This document shows, in pieces, positions 39,801 to 54,800 of a DNA stretch of 64,000 bases; position 1 is the stretch's first letter; every line of letters begins with the position of its first letter. Made by a program: the position numbers and the translations under genes. The DNA lies in assembly GCA_034687125.1 (NCBI GenBank), contig JAQGBZ010000082.1:124001-188000 (forward strand). Reading direction: 5' to 3'. Source of the DNA: Neelides folsomi. Its lineage: Eukaryota; Arthropoda; Collembola; Neelipleona; Neelidae. Under the pieces are notes generated by a model. That model worked only from the letters and a program-made list of their open reading frames with translations, ran no database searches and was not told the origin of the DNA.

Positions 39801-42800
39801 AAGACATTACAAAATAAACTTTGTATATTTTATATAATATACAGTTAAATAATGAGTATAGTATACCTTAAATATGTATATGGTATATTGGGGTGTATTT
39901 TATTAGATTATATTATTGAAAAAGATAGGTTTAAAGATTAAAGAAGGAATTTTACCTTTTTCGCCTTCCCCCACCGCCCTCCTCGTTTTCGGAGTTCCAT
40001 GAAGTAAGCTGCTGCTGCTGCGTTGGCTGCGCCGTATGATTCTGTAACAAAATGAGATCTCGTTACTTATAATTACCCACATTGGGCTTCTACATAATGA
40101 TTTTAAATTGTCCCATAATTAAAAGGGTCTGGCTCCTCAGCTGAATTTACCTGAATTTACAACCCACGTAATGAGATTCCAAAAACACCACGGCCCAACT
40201 TCATCATCTTTACCGCGTCCTTAGTTCCATTCTAATGAATGTAATGGCTTAATACCAAATTTCCCTCTCCATGCTTTCCACGAACTACCCATGAATTATG
40301 AAAGACAAATTGAACCAATTGAACAAAATTGTAATTAGGAAAACAAATCGATTGAAAAAAACCTCCATATGGCACTTGCATGTTCCAAATCCATTAAATT
40401 CAATAAAGACTCCGATAAATAATATAAAAATAAAAAACAATCTCATATTAAAAATCTGTCCATTACAAATAAATACATGGAGCTGAAATTAAAAAAGGAA
40501 TTGTTTAAGAATTTCTATTCCATGATTCGCTTCATGACTTCTTTAATAATCAGTGTGAATCACCTTGTCGGACATTTTCCCAACTTCGCCCAGTTGACTA
40601 TTTAAGGCTCGAACATGGTCTCATGACTCTCATGAGTTTGAACATCAATTTGAGACCATGAGGATTTCTCTCCCATATTTTTATGGAGGCTTCAAGATGG
40701 CCAGCAGGAGGGACAGGAAAAATATTTACTCAATTATATATGCATATCCTAAATGCATAGTCAACCTCACAAGATTCAGAACATTATCATTGAAAGTCAT
40801 AAATAAACTTCGTAATAATGGAGAGCTTCACATAAGAAATACATACAGTTTGTATACCATAATATGCATAAAATGTATATTGCAATTTCCATAAGTATGC
40901 AAGTGCCTGTATCTGTATATATTGAGGTATATTCTCAATATGTGTATTTAAGCGTACAGAACCTTTGGTATGGTTTGTATGGTTTATATGGTATGGAACA
41001 TTATAAAAATGATCTAAAGCTAATAGATATGAAAAGAATAGAACCCGACCTTAAGGAGTCTCCTGATAAATAATTTTTCCGCAGAAAGAGGCGTAACATG
41101 GGGATTATCGTTCAAGATTCTCATTATCAGGTGTAGGAAGCTTTGGATCCAAAAGCATTATGTTGAATGTGCAAATGCAAGAACAACTTTTCCCAAGGCC
41201 ATTGAAAAAAACGTTCACCACGAAGCAGCTCAAACATTCACTTTTCAAATTAGTTCAATTTTATCTTTTAATCTCTTCCTCGCCCAAAGTCAACTAATAC
41301 AACCAGACACCGTCCATTTGAATTCCACTTAAGAAGAACATCTTAAATCCGAACGACATCACACGCAGCCAAGGGTTCATGTTAATAATGTCAAAAGTTT
41401 CAGAAGCTTCAAACTGTCACTTTCTCTCAATCTCCACTTTGCTCTTTCAACCCAACAGCTTTAACTTATTCTTTATCTTTTACTAAAATTCATTAAACTT
41501 TACAATTTAAATATCATACTTAAATATGAACATTAAATACTATCATGCTCCATATATTAGTATGTATGATATACTCAATAACATTTTCAGTATTTTAAAT
41601 ACAATTGTAAAACCCATGATGTTTTCACTATATTTTCTTATATATTTTCGTTATACTGCAAATATTTTACGTTTTGGTACATTTGACAAAATTCTGAATT
41701 TCGAGTCAAATCTCCGTCTGTCTCATTTTACATCTTATTTATTGAAAGTCATAAAGTTTTGGAGCAATTGGGAATTTTGATAATACATCCAGCAATAAAA
41801 CAGAAGTCTGTGTGGTATGATAATATGTAAAGAATATAAACCAATATACTATAAATTCGTCGTATAGTATTTATGTAAGTTTCATATATATAAAACCGCC
41901 TCGTATATAAGTAGAAATGTATAGAAATATACATAAAGGTTGTATACGATCCACTTTCCCTTTTGTAGAGTGTAATAAAAGGACATTTTCCTATTACAGG
42001 ACTCAATAAGCCTCCTGGAAATAGAATTTGTAAGATGAAAAGACCCACACCAAATTTCCCTACCAATAATAAGATGTTCGCCCATAAAAACTCACACATT
42101 TCCTTCTCGGTCCTTTCACGATGTGCGGAGTGTTGTGAAAAAAGTTCCATTTTATTAAATCAATATCACGTCAAACTTCTCAGATTCTTTCTGATCAAAA
42201 ACCACAAAACTTCTTTTTTCTCTTTCGTCCCTTCATCAATGAATTCAATGAACAAATGGAAACATCACACGTCCAAAGAATAATAAAATAAGCAAAGAGT
42301 ATTTTTTATAAAAAGGGTACGGCTCACTTTGTGCATTTTTATATCAACCCAATATTCATTTTGATAATATCTCTTCAATAAGCAAATATCACAATACCAT
42401 ATTTGTATAGTTATACGAGTAAATCTGTATGTACATATATAATATGGAAAAAATAATATAAAATGAAATCTAGGTTGATTGAACCAAAAAAATCCAATTT
42501 CCCCTTTTTAATTTTTACCTTAAAAGCCGAAAGAGAAAATGAGAGATGAAAATCAATAAAAGATCTCAAATTTCTATCATTTGATACATCTACAATTTCT
42601 GTAATGGTTTCGCATGTGTCAATGGGAAAAGCGAGTCTTTGACATCTCCTCAACACTTCCATTAAACCTCGTTGTTATCAAATGAAAACTTTAGTTCTTT
42701 TATATGAAAATGAACTGACAAGTTTGGCAAATGAGGATTTATGAAAATAAAAGGAAGATAAAAGAACGAGTTTGAAAACACCAAAGCTAGGGAATAAATA

Positions 42801-45800
42801 TACATTCCATATACCTTATACAAAAACCTGCATTAAGGAAAATCTACCTACTGTACATATAGTATATGAAATATATCAAATGTGAAAATCTTTATTATCA
42901 CAAACCAGAGACCCAAGTAACGGCTTTATATTAAGTTAACTATAGGAAAAGTTGAAGGCCCAATAAGGATGACAAAGTGTTTGAAAGGTTAACTAGGGAG
43001 AATAATTTCACATTTGATCCATTTCATTGAGATTTACGAGTTGAGGAGGAAACGAATGCCCAAGCGGCCACGACCCATTACATCCAACAATTAATTGACA
43101 TTTGTCACCAGGGCTGAGAGGGAAAGCACACGCAGAGGGTCATTTGAAAAATTTAAAGATGGGAGTGGAAATCCTTCGGAACGAAAATTGGCCCATTCCC
43201 TCCACCACTTCCAATGGAGCTAAAGGAGAGAAAAAGATGATGAATGGACTGGAGGTAAATGTAGCAAAGAACGTTAATAAACCTCAACCATAAACCCTTG
43301 AGCCTCCTTCGATCAACTTGTAATAAATGAAACTTGTTTCTTGATCCACATTGCAAAAATACGCATCAAAGGTATTTCCAACCCGACCACTTCTTCCAAC
43401 CGCATCGCTCCCATCGTTCCAATCCTTTACACCCAATAGAGCACCAATGCCACCAAAATGGAACAAAATACACAGTGCCAAATCCCATACATGATTACCT
43501 GTACCATACATATAATAAGTATATTATAAGCATACTTATAATAAGTATATTATAAGTATGGTACATATAGTATTACAAGTAATACCTGCTTAAATATAAA
43601 AAGAATCAAATAGACCATTTATTGTAAATCTTTTAAAACATCGCTCCATTGAACCAACTCATGACACTCTCATGGAGTTAAATTGGGTTTTATGAAAAGG
43701 ATGTAGTTTAGTAAAAAGGAGGACAAGTTCAAAGAATCAAATCTGTTTTTCTTCATTACCATTGTCAATCCCTCCCATTGTTCCTCAATACAGAGATCCG
43801 AAAATTGACAATGGGCATGAAATATTTTCTCTGTCTCCCCTGCACCATTTTCTAAATCTATTTCGCACACTCCATCTCTAACCCCTATCCAACTCCCATT
43901 GGACTTCCAATCAACTTCAAGAGATATACCTAAGAGTTCCTTAAGATCTATAAGAGTTCCTTAAGAAATCCATTGGAGTTCCTACAGACTTCCATTGAAG
44001 TTCATATGAAATCCATTGAAGTTCATATGTGGTTTGCTCTTAAGATTCATCCGAGTTGAATTTGACTTCCAACGGTGTTGAATAGAAAAAGAAATCTGGT
44101 CATATCGCCCATCTTCGACATTCATCTTGGTAGAACATGGTTGGTAACTAGCGGACTGCCCTCGTTCAAGACCCTTCACTCCCCGTCTGTCACTCATCCA
44201 GAAAAAGGAGATGCAGTTTGCAGCCCCATGATGCATCATCCCAATATACGCCCTGTGTGCAAACACATAGACCTCGGCCTTATCAGAGAGAGAGAGAAAT
44301 TCGATCGCGTGGACGCCAAATGGTAATAAAGAAATGTATCAGGACAACAATGTGAATCTCCTTATAAGAAAACTCCTTTAGAACCTATAACACTTTCAAC
44401 GAGATCATCTTAAAGAAACTAGGGCACGAGACAAGATGACTTTAATACCAACAACATGATAATCCCAATAGTTAATGGATTCTAATGTAACTTACATATA
44501 TTCCAAATATTCTTATCAAAATATATACAAATATTCTATATTATATTCCAAATGCATTTCCTACATGTCACCATTATAATTTAAATCTATGTTATAGATA
44601 TAACCCTAATCATGATAAATCTTTAAACTCGTTGTTAAACCGTTTAAGAGCACGAGAAATTTAAAAAGTACACCATTACTTTATGTATTATGATTTGAAT
44701 GTATTTAAATGTAATGTCAGGATTTAATAAAGGGAAATGATTTATAATGAATGAATTGATTTCAATGATTCAAATCATTTCAAATGATGAATTGGAAGTT
44801 TTGGTTTTTATATTAAATGCCTTTGGTCTTTTTTCGCCAGTGTGGTTTCCATTCGGCGCCCGACGTTCGCGAGTTCAAAAGACTCCTTCAAAAGTTATTC
44901 AAAGTTGATTCTTTCGAGTTTCACCTTATGCCCTAATATAGATAGAGAATGAAATTTGCATTAATTGGCTCCTACTCCCACTTATCAAAACCATTGTAGA
45001 GATGGAGATTTTCGCCACAATGTCCTTATTCGGACAAGGTGACTTTTCCTCCCCTGCTCACTTTCAATTCATCCGACCGGCTTTAATGAACTTAACATTT
45101 TTCACAAACTTGTCTTCTCCACCTACCCCAAACTGACCATTGCTGTGGCCGCTCTCACTTTTTAAACCCACTGGACCATCCAACTCCTTTTGTGAAGAAA
45201 AAACAATCTTAGGAAATAAAATTAAACACCTGAGAAATAAAATTTAACTTGTAAGAAATATTTATGTAATACATAAATACTCACAGTACAAATAAGAAAT
45301 ATATAATAGTAAATATAAGCACCTTTATGACTAAAATATCTATAGTAAAATATCTATGAAATTAACAAATAATGGAATATTAAAGAAATATAGAAATAAG
45401 CCATTCGAATTCTTAATGTTTAAATTTCTTTAAATGGTCCATTCATCTTGCGACGAAATTCCCATTGCTCAATGTCGCACTCACTAATTTAAACATCTAA
45501 ACCATTAAGTCGAGCTTAAGGTAGAAGAACCAACGCCTTGGAGCTATATGAGCAAATAAGATGAAGGTGGACAAATATACAATTTATAACAACCATATAA
45601 AACATATACCTACATACTTAATATATAATTATACAAAGTTTATAATATACAACATGTATGGTATACACACCTGGTATTTTCTACTAGTTTATAACCAAGG
45701 TGTATTTTGTATTTTATGTATATTAAATATGAGGATTGAAAAGGTGTAAAGTATTATTATGGCAGCTAAGCATGCAAAGGTTCAATGAGTTTTTCCTTTC

Positions 45801-48800
45801 GCCTCATTTCATAAATCTCCTCACCCTCTCACTCAATTAACGAAGAAATAATGAGGGGAAATGAAGAGTGGGTGAATTAAATTCAAATTATGAACATTCA
45901 CAATTTCACATCTAAAGGATAACTAAAGATTGAAAACGATTTAAGAGCGAGATATAAAAGAAAAAAGCCAATGATTTATTTATCGCCCTCCCCCTGAAGA
46001 TAAGAAATTTGTGATTGTGCACTTGGACCTATTTTTATTTATTCCTTAATCCATATGAAATGAAAGAGATTAAAATGGAGCTTATGAACCTCCAATGCTC
46101 AAATCTCAACAACACAAGACTCATTAAGATAATGGAACCCTCATAGAGCCCCATTCATATAAATTCAATTTAATAACCCAAATTGCCCAAATGCTTTTAA
46201 TGAACTCACCAAGGCCATGAGGAAACCATTACATAACTAATTGCTCAAAATAATATATAAAAGCTCTCTTGAATTGTGAATAATAATAAAAGCTAGAATT
46301 TAATTCCATTCTACATACAAATACTTTCAGTTGGTTCAGGAGTGTGAAGTTGGATTTATCAGGACTTAATAGGATAAATACACAGAGCCTATTGAAATAC
46401 TATACAACTACGCAGAGATCTGTAAATAAAGTTGTATGGCTATTAATTGTAAACCCTGGTGAATTAAATCACATTCATTCAATTGCTAATAAGGGGGTTC
46501 CGGATTAAAACGTGAGTTATGGCTCAATTGTTCCTAATGATCATTTCGCATAACCTCGCCAAAATTTTCACACTTTCCTTCTACACCCAAAAACACAATG
46601 GCCATCTTCCACCTAATTCACTCACAATTTGCATTGTAGCAACCAACAGGATTTTATATATTTTATATTGTGCAAATGATGTTCATCTCCTTATTAGGAT
46701 TATTTAAAAGACGCATTATTTAAAACAAGGATCATTTAAATTAGAAATTTAAGGATCATTTAAATGAGGAATTTAAGGATCATTTACGCATTATTTATAA
46801 ACTAGGATTATTTAAGGCGGATTATTTAAAACCAAGATTATTTAAATAGTGAGGATTATTTCAATGGAGCTCTCAACAAGGTTATAGTTAATGTGTAAAA
46901 GTAATAAATTTCCCCTCAACTGGGTAGAAACTGATGGGAAAACTCATCACATTTGGAAGTAGAAGTTTGGTCTGGAAATGAAAGGCTGTGAGTTGAGTGA
47001 ATGTTGATTATTTTCCAAAGGGAGTTAATGAAGTAAGGTGATCCGAATGGTAAGAAATGGATGAGTCCATGCCAAGAATCACAAATAAAAGGAAAGAGAG
47101 TAAATTGAACTTCCCAGGAGACCTTCAATACAATATGAGGGAAATGGTAATTCTTGTATTATTATTTAACCCACTCCTTCCCTCACATTATTAATGAATC
47201 TAAATGAATTATTGATAAAGGACTCTCGTCCAAATTACAAACAATTTACAATTCCTATATGCTACATATTCCATACATATAATAAATTTAACATTCCAAT
47301 ACTTCCAAATAGCCATATCACTTTATTATAAACCCTCCACTACTACTTTGACAATTGACAATGACAAGCGTTTATGGAAAATGGCAAATACCTTCAATGC
47401 ATAATAAATTTAGCAAATCAACTTCAATTTCATACCGTCTATCATTTCTTTGTATCTTTGCCAAATAATTTCTTTCTGGTTTCAATTCTATTAAAATAGC
47501 AACTTCACAGGAAATAGAACTTTCTGATATTTTATAATCAACAATTTAATATTAAATAAATATCCAAATTAATTAAATGGCAAATATTTATTTAAACTGT
47601 AAAAAATAAATTAAAAATGCGAAAATTTGCAATTTTGAATTTAATTGAATTTATTGATTTTAAAAATTGAGTACCCAGATTGACTTGTATGTAATAACAG
47701 TATATTAGAATATTACTTTACTAAATAAATATTTACATACTGTCGGTAGTTCAATTTTTTCATCAATTTGAACGAGTTGGATCAATATTTGGAAATTGAA
47801 AAAACTTCCTCTGAAATTTTAATCTCGAGACGAAAATGATTTATTTGTCAGAGAAATTCCAATAAGGGGAAAGTGTACGTTGTAAATATTAAATCTATTA
47901 TAAATATATGATATGGATCATATGAGGAGAACTATACAGAACTCTAACGGGAAGGATGTCAATGTCAAGTGGAAATAAAAATATCTTCTTTCCCTGTCCA
48001 AAGGAGACGGACTGCGAGGAGCCAATGAAAATTGATAACAAGTTTAATAATATTAAACATGTTTACGCCACCCTTCAACTTCCCTGATTTAGAACCCACA
48101 TCTCCCCATAGATCCCAATTCCCAAAAAATCTGATATCAATTCCATAAAAGTAATACACTTGATATTAAATCCATCGTTCAAATCAATCAAATCTCTCAA
48201 AATATAAATAATAAAATCACAAAAACGGTTCTTTTCCATTAACTCAACATTGAATATTTCTCCGAAACTCCGAAACTCCAAAAATCCGAAAAAATAATTC
48301 ATGAATCAAATAGAATTTATTGATGTTAAGAACCTATTAGTATTTTAAGTAAATGTTTTTCATCAATGATCCAAAAATGTAATATTGGCATATTATACAT
48401 GTTTAAGTATACCTATACATCAAATAGGCCAACTTAAAGCCCCTTGAACTCTTTTATTAACTGTTTACAAAATGATTTCCTACCTACTTAAACCCGTTAT
48501 TGGTTAGTAAATAATAAATTTGATCATCACTGAAATTTCAACTGAATGTGTAAGAGATGTTTGAATTGAAAATAGCTCGTGCGTTGGTTCAATTACGAAG
48601 TCCAAGCGTGGGCGGCTGAACCGATCCATTTTTCAACTCCAAAAAAACGATATGGAAAACATTAAATGGCCTACTCCAACGAGAGGGAAAAATTGAATGG
48701 AGAGAGATGTGAAGGAGTTTGTGAAGGAGCCAACGCCCTTCTTCTCACACAAATCCTTTTCTCTCTCCTTTCAAAATGACACGGTAATGATGAGTCAAAA

Positions 48801-51800
48801 GGAAAATCATTCCCCCCCACCCAACACAACTATCCATATTAACCCAAAGTAAATGACTCCCCTTAGAATATGAAAATGGATTTTGAACTTCCTTTTTATC
48901 TTATCGCTCTTCCATGCACAAAAACTACTCTTTTTTAAGTAATTGGTTTACAATTCCAAATCCCTTCACATGAATAAACTCTCCCTATTTCCTAACATAT
49001 TAAATGTCTAATAGTATTAAACCTAACCAAAGTACCTGATACAGTTCAACCTTACTGTTAATAGATACATAAATACATTACATACCATCAGTAGAATACA
49101 TGTATTTGTACATCTTTGAAACCATATGGTACAATTCTTTAAAACCATACATAAACCTTTAGTTATAGCAATTTAACCATAGTCCTAAATGAACCAAAAC
49201 TATAGAAAAAACATGAGAAAATAACTTGCAATAACATTTAGCTTGTAATGGACCCATATACGGAATTTGTACTATTCACTCCCATTCATGTATACAAAAT
49301 AAAATCTCCCCATGGATAAACTTTACATTCTTGCATATTTGTATGTAACATACACGTGTACCATATACAAATTATATAGTATAATACATACATGCATAGT
49401 TTAGATACGAGGCATATTCATTTAGGTATTACAGTATTACTGTATTAACTCTATTAGCTATGTAGGTCTTATATTGCACATTTTGAACACTATTTGGCCT
49501 GGTTTTAAATAGAGGCCTAAAGAGGTAAAAATCTCCTTCATCGTCTGCGTCTCATTTTTTGGTCCCATTAAGAGCAGGGGTTTAAGTGTGGATAATGGAA
49601 GGAAGAGCCGGAGCGAGTGTCTGGGAAGGCTCGAAGGCAGTGGGAAGATCATCATCACACCATCAGACAAGGACGGCACATTTAAAAAGTATCCTCCAAA
49701 CTTCTCCCACCAGCTTCCACAACTTTTTAAAACCACTCAACGCACCCGAGTTGTTCAAGAGCTTCAAAAACCTCTTGGAAAAACTTAAAGACCGAAACGA
49801 AGAGGGAAAATAAATGAGAACCTCATGAATGAACGGATCTTGTCAACTATTGGAAAATCATCCTCAACCTCCCAATGTCTCTCCCTCAATTGAGAATCCA
49901 ACGACCGTTTGTTGCTCACCAAACTATAACCATTTTAAATCCCTTTCTATAAGCCTTTCCTTTAATGCACAATTTTATGTGTATAAAATGCAAACACAGC
50001 AGGAATATACCAAAACACTATGAGTATCAAAAAAATACCAAGAATGATATAACAAAATGGATAAGAATCATACAAGCACTTAAAACTCATCCTGTTTAAT
50101 ATCAAATTAAATCAAAATTTATGAATTCTGATTTTCTGATATATCAATACGAACCTATCTGTATATATTCACTATTATAGTGTCTTTAGTCATTGTATAT
50201 ATGGTAGTCTTACAAGCATCGCTGCATCGTTATAAATATAATAAAAGTGACATGTTAGTAAATATTGAAAATGTATACACAATTGAATGTCTAAGTTACA
50301 TCTAATGGTTTGTTTTAAGTATGTTGATACGCGTGGCAAAACATGGTCATTTGGGTCCTCAATATCTTAATCGTTGAAGGAGGCATCAAGGAAAAAAAGA
50401 TTTAAAACCTCTCGAGCTTAAAAGACCTTCTTTGCAAATCCTAACTAACTATGTTTGCTCTTCAAGATGAGATAGAAAAATTTTTATAGGGAAATATGTG
50501 GCATTTTAGTTCAAAGTTTTACGGCCCTTGAAGGAATTTATATCCGTAAAAAAGACACATCTCGTCTTTTATTTACAACTCTCTTTCTACCAATATGGAA
50601 GGAAAAACGGTCTTTTGTGTATCTGATGACTTATTTATCCCTCCTTTTAAAAGTTTTATACTCTAAACACAAAATGGCGAACATTTTTGCCAAATAAGAT
50701 TTTATCACTGTGATCCATATATCCATATCAAAATATCCAAATCCATATACTTATCCAAATATTCAAATCCATATATCCCTATTTTCCATATCCATATATC
50801 CATATTTGGTATTTTTACACAACTACAGACATACAAATTTATTTACAGTACTTAGTTTAATATTAAATTCTTATTCCTCCTCAAAAAAGAATCTGTATTT
50901 GAGTATTGTCCTAAGCAGAAAGTATGTTTTAAACAAGGGCCTTTGTAGTATTGTGACTATTGTGGTTAGGAGGGAGAAATGGCCAGGTGAATGATAAGTT
51001 GATTCGCGACGTGATCCCAAAATGGAAAAAAGAATTTCTGTTAAGAAGATCTGTCAAAAAGGTAAAGAGATTCCTTCCGTCTCTTTTCCCCCATTTGAAC
51101 GCTTCTTCACCACACTCAATAAAAATATTTGAATGCGGAGTTTGTTCTTTGAAAATGGAAATTGAATTCTTCCACCCGCTCCAAATTTCTCCATTTTCCA
51201 CCAACACCCAAAAAAGGTTCCCTTTTTCATATCATCCAAAGCCTTAACCATTCGCACGTTATTTAGCTCCCAACGTTCTCCGATAACGTTTTCCGACGTC
51301 TGTTAAACTCATCTTATAACTCCCGGTTAAAAAGAAGAGATATAACATTTATAGGATTTATATAGGGAGACATGAGGACATTGGTATTGAATGGTTCAAA
51401 GAATATTTCCTCCAAGAACTCTGAGAATGTGAGGGACGAGACGTTGACAAAGTACACGAGCTCTTTACCTCCTTCACACAAAAAAACCATGTTGATATGT
51501 AAAATGAGAGTAGAAGACCAAGTTGTACATGTGAAAGTCTAAATATGTCTCCTTCTCACAGTACTTTTCCACTTTTTGCCTCTCACCCTCATAAATATTA
51601 GTTGGTGACTCGTGAAACGAGGGGACTATACACAAAAATCCATCAACTCCAATATACCAATATGGTAAACCACATATCCACATATGATATTAAGATGTAC
51701 AGGAAATCCAAATCCAATATAAATACATATGGGGATATAATAGCCTATAATCTATCTCTTAATCTCCTTCATCTTTATGTATCTCGAATCATTACTAGAT

Positions 51801-54800
51801 ACTCACTAGATACCATGAAATAAAATTATATCTGATTTAGTACAGTTTACTACTGTATACATAGTGATATATTTATATACATACTGTATATATATATATA
51901 CTGTATATAATTTTCACATATTATGAAAATTCAAAATGCATACATTGGCTTTATGTACATAAAATACAAAATAGGTGTTTAAGCATAGTATTAGTTTGTT
52001 AATGGTTTAAGCCAAGGTTTAAACATGAAGAAAGTTTATGAATCAAATGTTTAAGCCAAAGGTTGTAAGAGGAATTTAAAGTTTAGAAGGCGGTGGGCCG
52101 ACATGGATAATTGGAAGTATAAAAAGGAAGTTAACTCCAAATCCACGATCCCTCTGATTAACATCGCACTTTCAAAGACGGCTTTTGAGTTTTGGAAGAT
52201 GGAAATTAAAGATGTTGAAATGGAGCGGCTGTCAAAGGACCCCCCTTCAGCCCCTCTTTTAATATTTAAAAGAGGGAGATTCATCTTCATGGAAAACTTG
52301 GGAGATGAAGAAAAGATGAAGAATTGCGAAAAGAGCAAATAACTTTTCCTTCCGCCCTTCAACTCCCTCCAAATATACTCCTTTTTAAAAAGATCTCTCC
52401 ACCATTCATCCATTCCCAAACCCCCTATACTTTTACTCCAAATACATCAATATTCAATCTCCTGCCTTCAAAATGGAAATATGATGGAGACTTTTATTAA
52501 AGGATCAAAAATGAAGAATTGATACTCCCAACGTGTGGGAGATTTATCAACATTTATTAAATATTACCTTCACTGTCTTTGAACATCATTCTTCTCCTAC
52601 TTTAAATATTACTTTTAATAAAAATTTTAATATAATTTTCAATATAAGATTTTCCTTAAATTTTTTTAAATACCCTTATATAAAAACGGGATAATAGTGG
52701 AATTATAATAGTGGAATTAAGCTGTATGATAATAACGACAATAAAGTTCCATTATAAATTCCATTATATAGCAGAATTTAGTTATAATAGGGAAATGATA
52801 ATAGAATTTTTATAATAGAACTTCCTAATGATCCAAATGCGTGTATGATCTATATGGGACTTGGAGCATTAAAATGACAGATGATTCCCTGTGACATTTC
52901 CCATGTGATTCTCCATCAAAAGAACTAAGCTGTGCATAATAGTAAAAAACGAGACCCCAAAATCCACGTGAGGTCGGTGGTGCTTAAATTACCTTCCATT
53001 TGAATTTGTATGGGTTCTTTGCAATTTTCTCCCCTTTTCCGCCCTGTGCAATTTGGAGAGAATCTCCACATCCTGTGTGTGCTCTTCACAATAAGGTGAC
53101 GTGTGGGAGGAGGCGAGTGGATGCGCAAACATTTCATTCCATGGTCCATAACCTTAATAATGGTGAGTTTGTCCTTTTAAAGCTTCTTTTTAAAAGTCTT
53201 CCCAAACTTCCTCGTCCTCTTTTTCCCATGCAGATGGGCGAAGAATGGAAAGTTGGGGAAGTTGACGAAATCAGCTGATGGGCTGAAATTCTCTCTCGTG
53301 GGCGTTTGTGGATGCCAAAACTTTTCTTATCCTTTTGACCTCCTTGAGCGAATCTCACACTCGGTGACAATCAAACACACTCCCTGGATTCCTCAAAATC
53401 ATTTCCGTACTCAAAACACAAATATAGATAGAAATATTGGAATAACGTTATATGCATACTGCAATACTTAAATATTTGGTAATATTATCTTATGCACTAA
53501 TTACATTGCACTACTTTAACTGTTATATACAATATTGTATATCATTAAATAAACTAAATTTAATATAATTTTAAATGACTTTAAGAAATCTAATTTATAA
53601 TGTTTCAAAAGTATTAATAAATACTATATCAATATATACCAATACGGGTAATGCCATATCAGCTTAATAATACAAAGCCCTACAAATTCCTAAATATACT
53701 AAATTCAAAAAATCTTATATGGTTTAATCTCAAAATCTTATAGTTTATTCCGAGAGTCTTTATACTGAGTTTACTGAGTATGAGTTAAGGAAGTTAACTG
53801 TAGTTTATTATAAAGTCATGAGATTTTGAGAGTGTGGATTTACAAGATTCTCTTCCACCTTCCAATCACATCCCGAAGATGGACAAGGAGGAATGGTTCA
53901 AGATAGGAATCTGATTCTGTAAGTTCACTCTCATGTGCTACCTTTTCACTTTTTCATTTCCCCTTTGACAGTTGACAGGGCAAGAAATGAGCTCTGGGAA
54001 GTCTTGGAGTTGTTGGGAATCTTTTCTGAATGGGCCCTTCTTTCATTACATCCGAATCCAGTGGAGATCCATTCGAGGGGATTGAGACGTGTTGGGTGAA
54101 AAAAGGATAGGGATGGGAGGGATAGGTGTCTCAATTGAATCAGCGCCAAGCTTCCGCTTTCATATCAATCCGATTCATTCTCCCCTTAAGAAAGGGCTTA
54201 AGAAGGTGAAAGGCTTCTTATATCTATTACATTACAAACTATAGCTCCTACACTCAACTCATTCATACTGTGTTGGCTCTCATTGGTAAGAAATGTGTTG
54301 TACACCTTTGGTCTATCACATGTGTATCACTACATGTGTATCATTACGACGTGTAACATATGGAGTCTTCAATGTCTTGAATTCCATAATATTCAATTTA
54401 TATTTATTATAACAGCCACGTGAAGAGAAAAAGTGATGGTCGCACATGTTAAGAGAAATTCCTTATTTGTTCCCTTACTTTTACTTTACGATAAATACAA
54501 ACTTTGATGTATAAACTACAAATGTCTATTGGCTCACAAACTCACAATGAGAAAGTCTATAACTCATTCGTTATTTGCTATAATGCTTCACCTCATAGAC
54601 CTCTTATATAAGTAATAAACTCATAAATCCCACCACCGTTATTTATCAGATAGACGAAAATTGATGACAAATATGAAGCCTTTAATCAATCTTGTATATA
54701 AATAAAAATATCAAAATGAGAAACTGAACGTTAATTGTTAAATAAATGTTTAATATGTTCCTATTTAATTTATATGCAATGTTTAATAAGTTCCTATTTT

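Noticed and set aside
40564-40597. Possible 34-base minus-strand microexon (QLGEVGKMSDK) with good acceptor and donor
   Set aside because: Its length would shift the frame between exons 1 and 2, and the peptide does not fit RRM1.
48075-48302. Minus-strand frame with FGEIFNVELMEKNRFCDFIIY that looks a little like an RRM first half, in the place RRM1 should be
   Set aside because: The DNA is ordinary AT-rich intron with a short cgaaactc repeat, no suitable acceptor and donor bound it, and the MP.KRQALVEFE-type core of hnRNP L RRM1 is missing. Likely chance.
52993-53072. Possible 80-base minus-strand exon (DVEILSKLHRAEKGR) with acceptor and gtaatt donor
   Set aside because: All three frames are open, its length is not a multiple of three, and it would break the exon 1 to exon 2 frame.
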